Source: Diadema setosum (lineage: Eukaryota; Echinodermata; Echinoidea; Diadematoida; Diadematidae). Taken from it: DNA of 64,000 nucleotides. The DNA is taken from assembly GCA_033980235.1 (NCBI GenBank), contig CM067070.1, forward strand, positions 27,184,627 through 27,248,626, written 5' to 3'. A program made the position numbers and the translations under genes. Below, piece after piece: positions 22,021 to 34,400 of this stretch. The first letter of the stretch is position 1. Each line of letters starts with the position of its first letter. The notes under the pieces were generated by a model, which saw only the letters and a program-made list of their open reading frames with translations, was not told the DNA's origin and made no database searches.

Positions 22021-22257
22021 TATGATTTGACAACGTAGAACGCATGTTTGAAGCGTTCGCCTGAGAAGTAAGGCAATGCGAGCGTGAATGGGAATGTATG
22101 TAATAACTTTTCGTCTTCGTACTCTTGAAAATGATTGACAAGACTAGTGCTTAAATGTGACATTTGCGACCAGTACGTGGTGACTTTAAGTTCCTATAAC
22201 TATTTCTATCCGATGCATTTTCAAATCAGAAAGGCTTTTCGACGCCAAACATCCGAG

Positions 22258-22348
22258 ATGTACAACTTCGCGTGGGCATTCTTTGTGATAACTGTACTAA
22301 GTCAAACAGATGTCATTTCGGCAGCTTGTAACCCACCGCGAAGAAAAG
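22258..22348 (+). CDS. Gene B exon 1: signal peptide
   Basis: The ATG has a purine at -3 and starts [19 protein letters not shown], followed by [11 protein letters not shown]: a clear signal peptide with probable cleavage after the ISA/SAA region. Donor AAAAG|GTTAGT, phase 1. The frame is open further upstream to 22135, but the acceptor at 22229 and the signal peptide favour this ATG. Confidence 0.75.
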
Positions 22349-25204
22349 GTTAGTGAACATCGACAGATGATATTATTGTCAAGCCAGTTTGACCGTGGAG
22401 CTACAACAGTAGCTCCATGCTAGTTAGACGGAGTAAATGAATGGAGACCGTAGTATAAACAACATAAGAACTTGTAGAGGAAATACACTGTATGTACAAA
22501 GCAAAAGGCATAACGAGACCGAAACGAGTCGCTCATTGTTTGACACGAAGCATCATACTCCTCAGTACTGAAAATCATGTAAGAAAATGTAACGACTCAT
22601 CTAAAGTTAAAGGATTCACTTGTCATAAATACATTGACAAGAACAAGAACAAGTGGGATATTCCCACGACAACTTAAAGTAGCAAAAGTTATTCCAGTTT
22701 TTAAGAAGGGGGACAAACACCGGCTACAAAACTATAGGCCAATATCATTGTTGTCAGTTTTTACTAAATTGTTTGAAAACTTATTTTATGCTCGATTGAT
22801 ATCATTTATTGACAGTAATAATATTTTGTATCATCAGCAGTTTGGGTTCAGACATGGTTATTCTACTTATATGGCGCTACTTGAATTGATGGAAAGAATA
22901 TCAAATGCATTTGAAAATCATGAATTCTTGGGCGGAATATTTTTAGATTTAACAAAAGCATTTTATTGTATAGACTATAAAATACTTATTATGAAATTGA
23001 AATATTTATGGAATAAGAGGAAATGTTTTGAATTGGTTTAGAAGTTATTTATCAAATCGCACACAATGTATAGTAGTAAATAATACAAAATCAGAATTGT
23101 GCCATGTGAATACAGGCGTTCCACAAGGTTCTGTACTGGGTCCTCTTCTCTTTTTGCTATTTGTTGATGATTTGCATTTGTAAGCCCTCATTTGTATTGT
23201 ATATTATTTGCAGATGATACAAACCTATTTTTCTCAGGCCGGGATGTGCATGAAGTCAACAATATGATTAATTCAGAAATGCAGAAAGTGTATTCTTGGT
23301 TTACTGCAAATCGTTTGGTTTTACATATTGATAAAACATGTTATATGGTATTTAAGACAAAGAATAAGGTAATAGATGAAGATGTTTTATAAATATTTAC
23401 AGGTAGTGTCAAAATCAAGCAGGTCAATAGAGTAACATTTCTTCGTGTTACAATTGATGATGGTTTAACTTGGAAAGGTCATTTTGATGATATTTGTATT
23501 AAAATAAGTAAAATTTTTGGTGTCATGAATTATCTGAAACATATATTTCCTTTAAAAATTCTTTTGACCATGTATCATACAATGATTTCCCCACATTTAA
23601 CTTATTGTGCAATAATATGGGGGTCATAGTTCGTTATATTTATTTAATCGGGTTTTGATGTTAAAAAAACGTTCAATAAGAATACTCTGTAATGTAAATC
23701 CGTTTGCACACACTGCAGTACTGTTTAAGAAATTGAAAATTTTGAAAATTGATCAAATTGTGCAATTACAAGTGGCTACATTTATGTTTTCATACTTTAA
23801 AGGTATCTTACCTGTCATGTTCCGTAATTCGTTTACCCCAAATAGTGCAATCCATGCCTACAACACTAGACGTGCCAACGAGATATGTTTACCTTTTTAC
23901 AGACATAAGTTCTCAAAGACTACAATAGATACACTGGAGCAAAATGCTTGAATGAATTACCAACTTTTATTAAAGAGAGTCCAACACTGTCATCTTTTAA
24001 ACGTAAATACAAAATGTTTTTAATCCAAAGTGCAATTGAATAATTACTGTAATAATTTTTGCCACTTTTCCCCCTTTTTTATTGTGATGTTTCTTTTTGT
24101 TTTTGTTCGTTAATGTATATTTGATGGAAATTGCGTCCTATTTGTCGTTTGTAAGGGAATCGGCCTCGATAGGCTTCATACGGCCTTTCCTGATCCCTCA
24201 CGTGCTATGTTTGTACTTTTCTTTTCTGTTTTATTGTGAATGTGATGTTTTCTTTTCAGCATGTGAAATGAATTTGAATTTGAATTTGAATTTGAGACAA
24301 CGACACAAGGAAGTCCCTGTTAAAACCGCTCTACCATTGCTAAAATACGTAGATCTAAACCAAGGGTGACAAATAACTCACTTTTAACGCAAAATGAAGA
24401 TAATTAAGATCATTCTGATGAATTATAATCCTAGCCTGATGCAAACTGAGCGCTATAGCCGACTTCATTGACATTCTGGGTACGAATAAACTCCCTTGGC
24501 ATATCATATCAATAATTCATATCAGTTTGATAGTGCATGTGAAAGTGTGTGCTTGTTAGTACACTGGCTGTGTGTGTACTTTTGCATGTTTACGCGTTTA
24601 TATACATAATCAACTCTGTTTTTCCTACACAGTCAGGTGACAATACAAATTATAATCTGTAGGTTTCAACCACTGAAAATCAAACTACTATGAAATTGCG
24701 TGTACAGACACAGTTTATTTTTTTCCCCCATCATCATGCCATGTCAAATTTCATGGACACCTTCGGAATTATCATAGTAACATGCGGTTGAATAGACCTT
24801 ATTGCTTATTCGAAACTATTACTCCTGCCTGCAAATTGTCTCAATTTGTTTTTATCTGTATTTTTTATGTGTCACGCTTTACCTCTTCAGTGTTCCAAAC
24901 ATGAATTGAATTTTATTCATCGTCAATTGTTACAAAAAATTCCAGTACAGTTAAGTTTAGTTCAGTTCAATTTATTTTCATATTTCCATTTTTCTCAAGG
25001 AAATAAAAAAATTATTGATATTAATACAACAGACAAGAATACAAAGTGTATACAACCATATCTTTTGATTGTATCAAATAAAGAACATATCTTTATCAAC
25101 TGATTTGTCAATCAGTTGCAAAGAACATATAACTGAACACAAATGTAAAAGGGGTGGTACAGTTTCGGTTGAGATAAGGTCTTAAGTTTCCAATCTTTTA
25201 TGAT

Positions 25205-25248
<44 letters not shown>

Positions 25249-27402
25249 GACAAACCTGTTATGAAATATGAAAGAGCATACAGTTCTAAGAGGAATTCAA
25301 AGTTTATTTGATAAAAATTGGTTTTAAAATGGCTGAGATATCCAAAAACAAAGCGGTCCTAATAAAAGGTGGGGCATTAGGACCGCTTTGTTTTACTTTG
25401 TTTTGTGATATCTCAGCCATTTTAAGACCAATTATCATCAAATAAACTTTGAATTCCTCTAAGAATTGTATGGTTTTTAACAGTTCCCAAAATGGATTCT
25501 AAATCGCTTGCAAAGAGTTAAAAGCTAAATTTTCACCCTACCATCCCTTTAATGTCATATTATCATGGTGTAAGGGTGTCTCAGATAACAGCAACAAGTT
25601 GTTGGCACATATAATGAAGAGGGGGTCTTAAGACGCAGATCTTGAGTATTTTGGTATGTCATTAAAACTTACGTGGATTCGAAGAATGATTTTAGGAACA
25701 TGGTGTCAGTGCTTTAATGCATTAATTAATAACAAATCCATTTGAATTACAGTTTGACGATGAACATTTTCAACTTTATCCCATGAAGTTGCAAATCCAT
25801 TTTGGAAGGCTATATTTTATGCCATGTCCATTCTATGCAGAGGGATCTGATTTGAAGAATTTTATTGCAAAATGAGCCAGTCGCCATTTTTAAACATTTC
25901 AAAGTAAGTCCATCATCAGATAAGAGCAAAATAAAACATAACACTTCTCAATTCTCTCTTTCATTGAAAAAAGTATCTAAAGCAGTTAACAGTGGGTGTC
26001 TTCCTTGACCTCTCCAAGGCCTTCGATACCTTTGCTCATAAAATATTACGTCATAAATTATGCCACTGTGGTATTCGTAGTAAGGAGTGGTTCATGTTAC
26101 AAGAATGAAGTGAATCTCCTTTCATTCTGATATAGTAGGCGCCTACTCTATTGGAAAGAGCACAGTGTCCTACAGTGTGGTCACAGTGTGGTCACAAAGT
26201 CGACTTCGTGAAAACACTCGAATTTAACAGTGTTGAGATGATTTCACACTGTGGTTTGGTTTCACTGTGTCACACTGTGAATATTGATGGGCCACAATGT
26301 GTTCACACTGTTTAAACGCTCGAATTCAACAGTAATGAAGAGATTTCACAGTGTGTTCACATTGTGTTCTCACTGTTTTTCTCACACTGTGAGACATCAC
26401 ACTGTGAGACACATTATTTAATCCAGCAGGGTATTATAGCTACGTGTATGTAGGCCTAATAAAATTGCAAAGAAAAGAAAAGAAACCCAAACTTACTACA
26501 TTGTGTAATTGTTTCGTGACTTTCTAATATACTCCTAGAATCATTTGAATATTCTATACGGTATAAGATATTAGAGTGTTATTATCACAAAGGCATTTTA
26601 TTGTTTAACTAAAAATAAAGTGAAGAAGGTGAACAACTTGACAGAAATTTCGTCAAATTGAACATAAGATTAGAAAATTATTGAATTATAAAATTAGAGT
26701 CTTTTTATCGAATTTAAGGAAAATGGAAGACGTAATTGGTGTCAGCACTAAACTATTATTATGTTCTTTCAATCGTTTAGACACAATTTGTCATAAACAT
26801 AACTAAACTAGGGTCGATGATTTAGCAGGTGCTAACTCTTTCCTTTTGAATGTCATCATTAATTTAAGAGACTATGGCAAGAGATTGAAGTGCAGGGTAT
26901 ATAGGCCCTACATCTCAAGATGATTAAGAAATTACTCCTATTATTATTCGTTGGAACTGGACAGTCACTCTTGTTCTTATTTTTCTGGTGCAACGTTTCA
27001 TTCTACCAAATCTATAATGTGAGAAGTCGTGGTCCGTAACACATAAAGAGATGAAATTGAAATCTTGGATAGTGTAGACAGGGGTGTAGTCTAGTCTGAT
27101 GCAAGGTGTGTTTATTCTTGCCCCTCTACACCCACCAATTCCTATAGATGGAACTGCGCTCGTTACTGTGGTTAATGTGTCGGCGAGTGCACCAGCCACA
27201 ATCCAGAGTCCATGCTATCCGGATGATTACTGGAATAAGAACTCGTTCCTCTGGTGGATCCAGAATCAAGAAGGGTGTGGCCTTGGTCTGGCCGTGGTGG
27301 AGATGAAAAGAGGAAGAAGAGATAGCATGATACTATCATGGAATGCAATTAATGCAGGAGATCACGATCTTCATCCGGGTGAGTCAATGTTCACTCGTAG
27401 GT

Positions 27403-27434
<32 letters not shown>

Positions 27435-28400
27435 TGCCGGATTAGCAGTGGTTTACATTGCATTTTGCTTATATCCTATTTCAGTTTACCATCTTCTCGG
27501 TCATAAATAGCTGTAATAGTCTGTAAAACTGTACCATGAGTTACTTTTCCCTTTCTGTCGAGTTTAAGGAAATTTCTGTGTAATGTTCAGGTGTTTGCAT
27601 TTGAACAGCTATAAATTGGTTATGCGGGATAAAGATTTTCAGAATCTATTGCTATTGGGATGAGGAATAAGAATATTTTTCAAAATATTTATCTAAAACA
27701 ACTCACAATGAACAAGAATGATGTCATGGCAGCTTCACAATGAGAATGTATAATAAATTATTATTATTTTTTTTTTTCGGGGGGGGGGGGGGCGTCAAGG
27801 AAGCAGAACACAAGAAAGCATGCATAAATTCCACTTAGGCGAACTTGTTAAGCAAGTGGTATTCCACTGAATTGCATTTTTGATACACAACTGATATCGA
27901 TATGTCTTCTACATCATCATCCTTGTTCAGTGTAATATGTATTCGGCTTTTCATTGTATTGGTTTCTCTGCTCAAGGACAGCAGTACATTTCACAAATCT
28001 AGGCCTATACATGGAGCTGTCGATTTATGTAGGGCCTATTACATACTCCATGACAATTTATGAACATCGTCTGGACTAACCCTCGAGGTACAGAAGATTT
28101 GCAATGATTTTGATTTCCCCAGGCCTTTTTAAACTGCGACTGTAGATAACTTTCATTACCCTAGCTTTTACATGGCGATAAAGGTCTAGCAATTACTGTA
28201 AGACATTGTACAAGCGACATAGAATAATGTTAAGAGACAATAGAACTGAGGTTTAACATGCTATGGGCGGAATAATTTGGGACAATATAACGAGGCAACA
28301 TTTTTAGCTTCTCTCAATGTTGTTCCAGCAATACTTCTGAGGGAGAGGTTGAATTCTACCATTAATAATGTTAAACGAAACGTTTATAGTAATGTTGTTG

Positions 28401-28436
<36 letters not shown>

Positions 28437-31400
28437 TGTTGCGCGTGCATGTGTGTCAATGAGTATGTCTCTGCGGGTAGCCTTCAAACTAGACAGTTGG
28501 AAAAGGCATTGTTTTTTTTTTATAAGAAGATCCTAAAAGATTGAGATCAGTCAGAATCAGGCGTGACTGACACCTGAACGTTAGGGGCTGTTTATGCTCG
28601 GTCACAGAATGTAAGCGAATAAGACATCACTGCAAACACTGAGGCGAATATGCTTAGGTAGGGCATGTTGCCATTTTACGCTGGTGCACGCACTAAGCTG
28701 CTGATAACTCTCTTTTCCTTCATGATAATGATGATGATAAAGATTTGACGAAGAAGCAAAGGATGCGACTGGAAAGGAGGCAAATAATCTTCACGTTCAT
28801 GGACACACATTCTGCTTGGCTATCGTACGGCGTACACGGCATCGAGATTGGTTTAATTTTCCATATCGAAGTGTATCAGATGTGTAGCTCACGTAAGTAC
28901 TAGTATACACCTACGATTGCGCCACTAGTGGGCATGTACATCACTGATCTAAATAAGAACTGTCTGGATATCACAGGCCAATCGCTTCAAAGCACTGATC
29001 TCTACCGAAAGGGAATACTCTATTACAGTACTCTCCGCATAATCGGGTAGGCTCGGGCAGAGCGTTTCTTATGCGATTAAGCGGAGTACCCGATTAACAG
29101 AAGAACACGTCTCATTCATAATTGACACACACAGTGTGTATGTACATGCATTGTACACTGCGCCAAACACCTACACTGTATGCTTAACACTCGTGCTTGC
29201 ACTGCACTAATATACATACCTTGCACTAACTCAGTCACGAGCAATAATTTACACTCTTTTTATGGACAAAATTAATCACTCCCCAAATGGTCCATCTTCT
29301 GTGCAAATTAAGCAGAGAAGGTGAAAATTTGACATTCATGATTTCTGTAAGTGTTATATCTGCTATAAAATGTGGGTAGAAAGTAGATAAGAAGGAAATT
29401 ATTTACCCATTTATGCGGAGAGGCAACCCGATTATCAGGTAATTTTAATGTGCATTGGAACTGATTTTGATATTACTACCCAATTAAAGGGAGAGTACTG
29501 TATTCCCTTATACAGAGATAGGTGCTATAAACCACCGCTCCATGCACCATCTCAAGTCTTGTGGCACTGTGGAAAACGCAGAGGTCAATATGCCTATTAC
29601 AGTGAATGAAATTCAGCAGTTATTGCTCAGTTGAAGAAGAATGAAGCATAATGGAGATGATTTTATTAAAAATTAATTTTTATAGTCAACATGTCATATT
29701 GTTTCCAAAGTAGAAGATAAATTGTTCAATATATTCTGGACACTGGTACTATACCGCAGAAGTGGACGAAAGGTATTATTTTCCCATCATAAGAATAAAG
29801 GTGACAGAAAAATGGTATAGACAATTACAGAGGCATTTACTTTTTAAAGCTGTTTTTGAAAATTATTTACATCGGTTATAATATGCCGCCTTTCTATATG
29901 TATGTAAATAATAATAGCATTATTGGACCGGAGCAAGCAGGGTTTTGAAATTCTCTGGATAATAGTATGAGACAAGTTCTAAGTTTAAACACATTCACAT
30001 TCAAACTAAAGAAGTTGTTCATAAATTCCTATATAGCGGAATGAGTCACATTTTAGTTAGCCTTAATTTTGAGCTTTCTTTTTTATTCGTCATACTCATT
30101 CTTTTCTTTTATCTATTCCTTTCCTATACATATACCTCGGTGATCTATCTCACCTTGTGCCTCGTGCTGGTATGGACCCTTCATCTCTTCTCCTTTCTCG
30201 CCTTTTTCCTGTCCTCATGTCTCTTTCTGCTTCTTCTTTCAAAATTTTTTCCTCTTTTTCCTTCACTGTGTTCTTTTTTTCTCTCTATCTCTTCACAAGA
30301 GAGGTTACTAGTCTTGTGTTTGCTTGTCCGTGTGTTTGTTTGTTTGTTTGTATACGTCTGTATGTGTTGTGCACCTTTTTATTATAATTGCTTCCTTGAT
30401 GTTATTTAGTCTTTTTGTCCACGAGGAGACTGCAAAATACAAACTTAGCTTTTTAGCATGTCTCCTCCATTTCCTGCAACTTTAGTTTTAATTTAATTTT
30501 CATTTGCTTTTGTGATGAGCAGTTTCGTTAACTTCATGTATTTTTCTTGGTTATACTACATTGTATTGATATTGTATTATTTTGTGTATGAAAATGTTTT
30601 TCATTGTTGGAAATGAAATAAACAAAATGAAATGAAATGAAATGAAGGATTTCGTAAAGGTTATTTAACAGCTGACCATATATACTAACTGTCAAATTCT
30701 TACTCGATTTTTTATTGAAGTTATAAGAATACAACCATTTTTTCGCATTGATTGATTGTCGCAAAGCCTTTGACAGTGTAGATAGGGTCACTGTATGGAA
30801 AACGTTGTTGAGTAATAATATCATTGGTAAATTGTTTAGTGTCATATATAATATTTACAAAGAGACAAACACGCAAAGTCATGTATGAAACTATAAATGG
30901 TGTATAATCCTAATTCTATCATTGCCTTGCTGGTGTGAGGCCAGGAAAAAACTTGTCATATTTTCTTTTTGCAATATATTTTAGTGACCCTGACTTGTAC
31001 TTATTCAAGAAATATGGCGGGTTACCAACTCTCCGCGACAGCATATAGGCCTATGTTACAAAGTTATGATTCTGTCTTGGTTCTAAATATAGTTTCAATA
31101 TTATACGCTGATGACACCATAATTTTAGCAGAAAGCAAAGATCAATTACAATTAGCTATGACTGGTATGAAAGAATATTGTGATAAATGGGGTCTCCAAA
31201 GTATGGTACAAAAACCAACATTATGGCCTTTTCAAAAGGAAAAATAAGAAAGAAGCCTGTTATTCGTCATAGTGATCAAATCCTAGAAGTTGTATTTAAT
31301 CATACATATTTAGGGGTCACCTTGAACAATGGGTCATTTGCAGTTAAAAGGGTTGTATGATATTGGCTGTAGAGCAATGTTTGAAATACTGAAGAAAGGC

Positions 31401-34400
31401 AGGTCTATGTTTTTAGATATTGTTACACATAGTTGAAACTTTTTGATGCTGAATCTTGTTGAGAAATCCCATCTCAAATTTTCTAACACTACTTTGAGAG
31501 TAACGAAAGGTACAAATTCAAATATGGGTAATTCTGGTGAGTTAGTTAGAAATCGCTTGGCAACATTAAGAATAATCAACTTCTGGTTTAAATTAGTCTC
31601 GCAAGACGATTTCAAATTGTCTGCAATAGTGTATAAACTTATGTTTGTTTTGCATAGTAATAAATCAGTAGAGTGTAGTTAGATGCAGTTTATTGAGTCA
31701 ACACTTAAAGGGAAAAATAGTTCTGGTACACCTGCAAAATTGTCGAATATCTCTCCAAAATGTACAGGTATGCTTAAGAAATATGTGCAATAACGCTGCA
31801 ATAACAAAATGTTCGTTGGGTAACGATGAAAATGCGAAATATTAACCAAAAATGTTCGCATCTCAGAACTTACCCGATTGGGGTTCAGGCTAACTCGAAC
31901 TCGGGGACAACTCGGCCTCACTTTGATGTTGGGCCCGAGCTGGCCCTCTGGATTGCACTGTGTTGTACTATGGGAGCGCTTTCCGTTCTGGCTGGTTGCA
32001 GTTATGTGCCGACTTGATACGACGCCTGCATCAAAGAACCTCTTTGGCGCGCCTAAGTATACAAAATGAACGTGCGCGTATGTATAGGATATGGCGATCA
32101 CGAACTGCGTGTAATTGACTCTAATCCCGATGTGAATGTGACGTACGTGAGTACACTTCTCCGTTCAGTACAGGACTCCACGATCGCGAATTTAATCACT
32201 CGCGAAATCGTGGGGAATTCTGGATTCGCGAAAATTTAGACTCACGAAATATATGGCGTATACTGTAAGTTGCCTGAAATAGGGCCGAGTTGTCTCTGAG
32301 ACCGAGTTAACCTGGATCCTTCTGGATTAAAGTCAGTATAACGACTTTTATTTTCGATCGCAAAATACTCCGAAACAACTCGTCATCCCGGTAAATCGCG
32401 TCAGCCAGGTAAGTTTCTTGGTAGACTCTTTCGATATATTGCAAGGAAATATGACATGTTGCCAGTCGGGTTCTCAAACCCTTACCAAAAGTACTTTTTT
32501 CCTCCGTATTTCTATCATATTCAAAATGTCACCACGTATGGAAGCACGGAAAATAAGAATATGCATCTCCAATCAATATTTTTTTTTTTTTCAGCATCAT
32601 TCACATCTAAAATTTCTCTTAAATATCTAACTTTGTTATCCGTTTCAATATTTAAAACTTATACAAAATCTATTCGAATGATAACTGTTCCTCATTTGAC
32701 TATTTCATGTTCCCAGATAACGCGACGGATCTGTGTGGAAGCGCTCAACGGTGTGGACACGGAAGCACATGCACCGCTTTACTTGGAGGTTACACCTGCG
32801 CGTGTCCGCCCGGATACTTTGGTATCGACTGCACTAATGGTACGTAGCGCCAAGGAGGTTTGAGAAATGGAGTTCCAACTGGCTGTAAACATTCAAACAG
32901 CTGTCAGTTTTCTTTTGACGTACAAAAGAATTTCACAGGCGCATTTGTGACTTTGATCACTGTTGATGATCGGTGTTCGATGCCGCCGTCTTTCCGAGCA
33001 CAGAGATGATTCATTTGGAACGCTAATGTCGGCTATATTTTGTTTGTTTTTGTATTAAAGGAAATCAACTTTCAGCTAATGATAAGGCATATGAAAAATC
33101 AGGTAACTCCTGTCCAGGATTGTGTCAAAAAATGTCAATCTGAGCCGTACGTTGTGAAAATATTTGAATTGCACCCTTACTGGAAAGTCGATTTTATCAT
33201 CTTTCCGATCATTTCCGACAAATGAAACTGATATGGTACAATCTTCAAATGTAGTACTTTATTCATTATGAAAGATAAATGTAAAACATGTAAAGTCAGG
33301 TAATTTCAATTCTTATTTCATCAATTTTTGTGGAATTTTTATTTGCACATCCCTGTCACCTGCCTGTGTCTGTACCTTTATATATCGCTAATGTTTCATA
33401 AGAAGGGACAGCGAAAAGTAATTACCATCATAAAGACATTATCTTCCTTTGAGAGTGACGAGACATGATGCAATGCCACATGAATCAATTGTCTTCCTAT
33501 CTGTGAGGCAGCTCCAGTTAAGCACATACTTCAAATATTTCTTACTGGCGGCATCAAACATGGGATCAAAGGGAATAACACTGTTGTTACTCCATCTCTT
33601 GAACCTCCTTAGTAGCGCCAACAGCTCGAACAAAAGGCGAAGGGGCATTTTTTTTTCATTCATTCATGTTTTTTTTTTTTTTTTTTAAACCGGGGGGGGG
33701 GGGGGGGGTGCTTGCGGGCGAGGGTACAACTGCTTTGTGTCTCAATTTTTGGTTTATTTTATCTTGTGTATGTTTTTCAGTTCCTCTGAAGCATTTCAAC
33801 ATGTTTAACACATAATAAAGATGTTGCAGATTTTTCGCTCTCTCAATCTTATCATTGCTTTCCTTCCACATTTCAGGTTGCTTCTTGGTCAGCCTATGAA
33901 TGATCAGACTATGATGAAGACTGATCAAGATTGATCAAGACTAATAGAATATTCTCACTATAAAGTGTTGTCGTTGAAAGAATTATTATATGATACAATA
34001 ACGCCCTCATATACCTTTGTTTACAGGAGAAAACGGCAGTTTTGTGAAGGAATGTCCTTCCTCTAAAGTTAAGTTTTAAACGATTGCGACGCTAACCCTA
34101 CGACCCCGATACCGAAAAAAAAAAAAAAACCCACCAGCAACAACAAAACGTTGTTCTGCACATGCATGGGGCAATCTGTTCCCATATGCTTGTCCCGGAG
34201 AAGGCGCGTCAGAAATATAGGTTTCCCCCCACCAATTTCGCACTTTTGTCAATCCATTAGATAGAAAGTTCATTCAATATAGCAAAATCCCTCGTTATCG
34301 CACAATCTGTCTTTCAAAATTGCAACTTCTGCGTTCAATTAAGCTTTTCAGTCAATGAAACTTGGGACATGTGGCTTTCGAATTCGTAAAAGGGGCATTA

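Noticed and set aside
22393..22422. Small hairpin GGAGCTAC..GTAGCTCC just after the signal-peptide exon
   Set aside because: An 8-9 bp stem of this size is expected by chance in intron sequence; no other support.
30041..30409. 122-residue hydrophobic open frame resembling a membrane protein
   Set aside because: It is a translation of the pyrimidine-rich 3' untranslated part of a CR1-like element ending in a (TGAAA)n tail.
31679..32101. 140-residue minus-strand open frame
   Set aside because: Low-information composition, overlaps other equally long frames, no conserved motif; likely chance in a slightly GC-richer segment.
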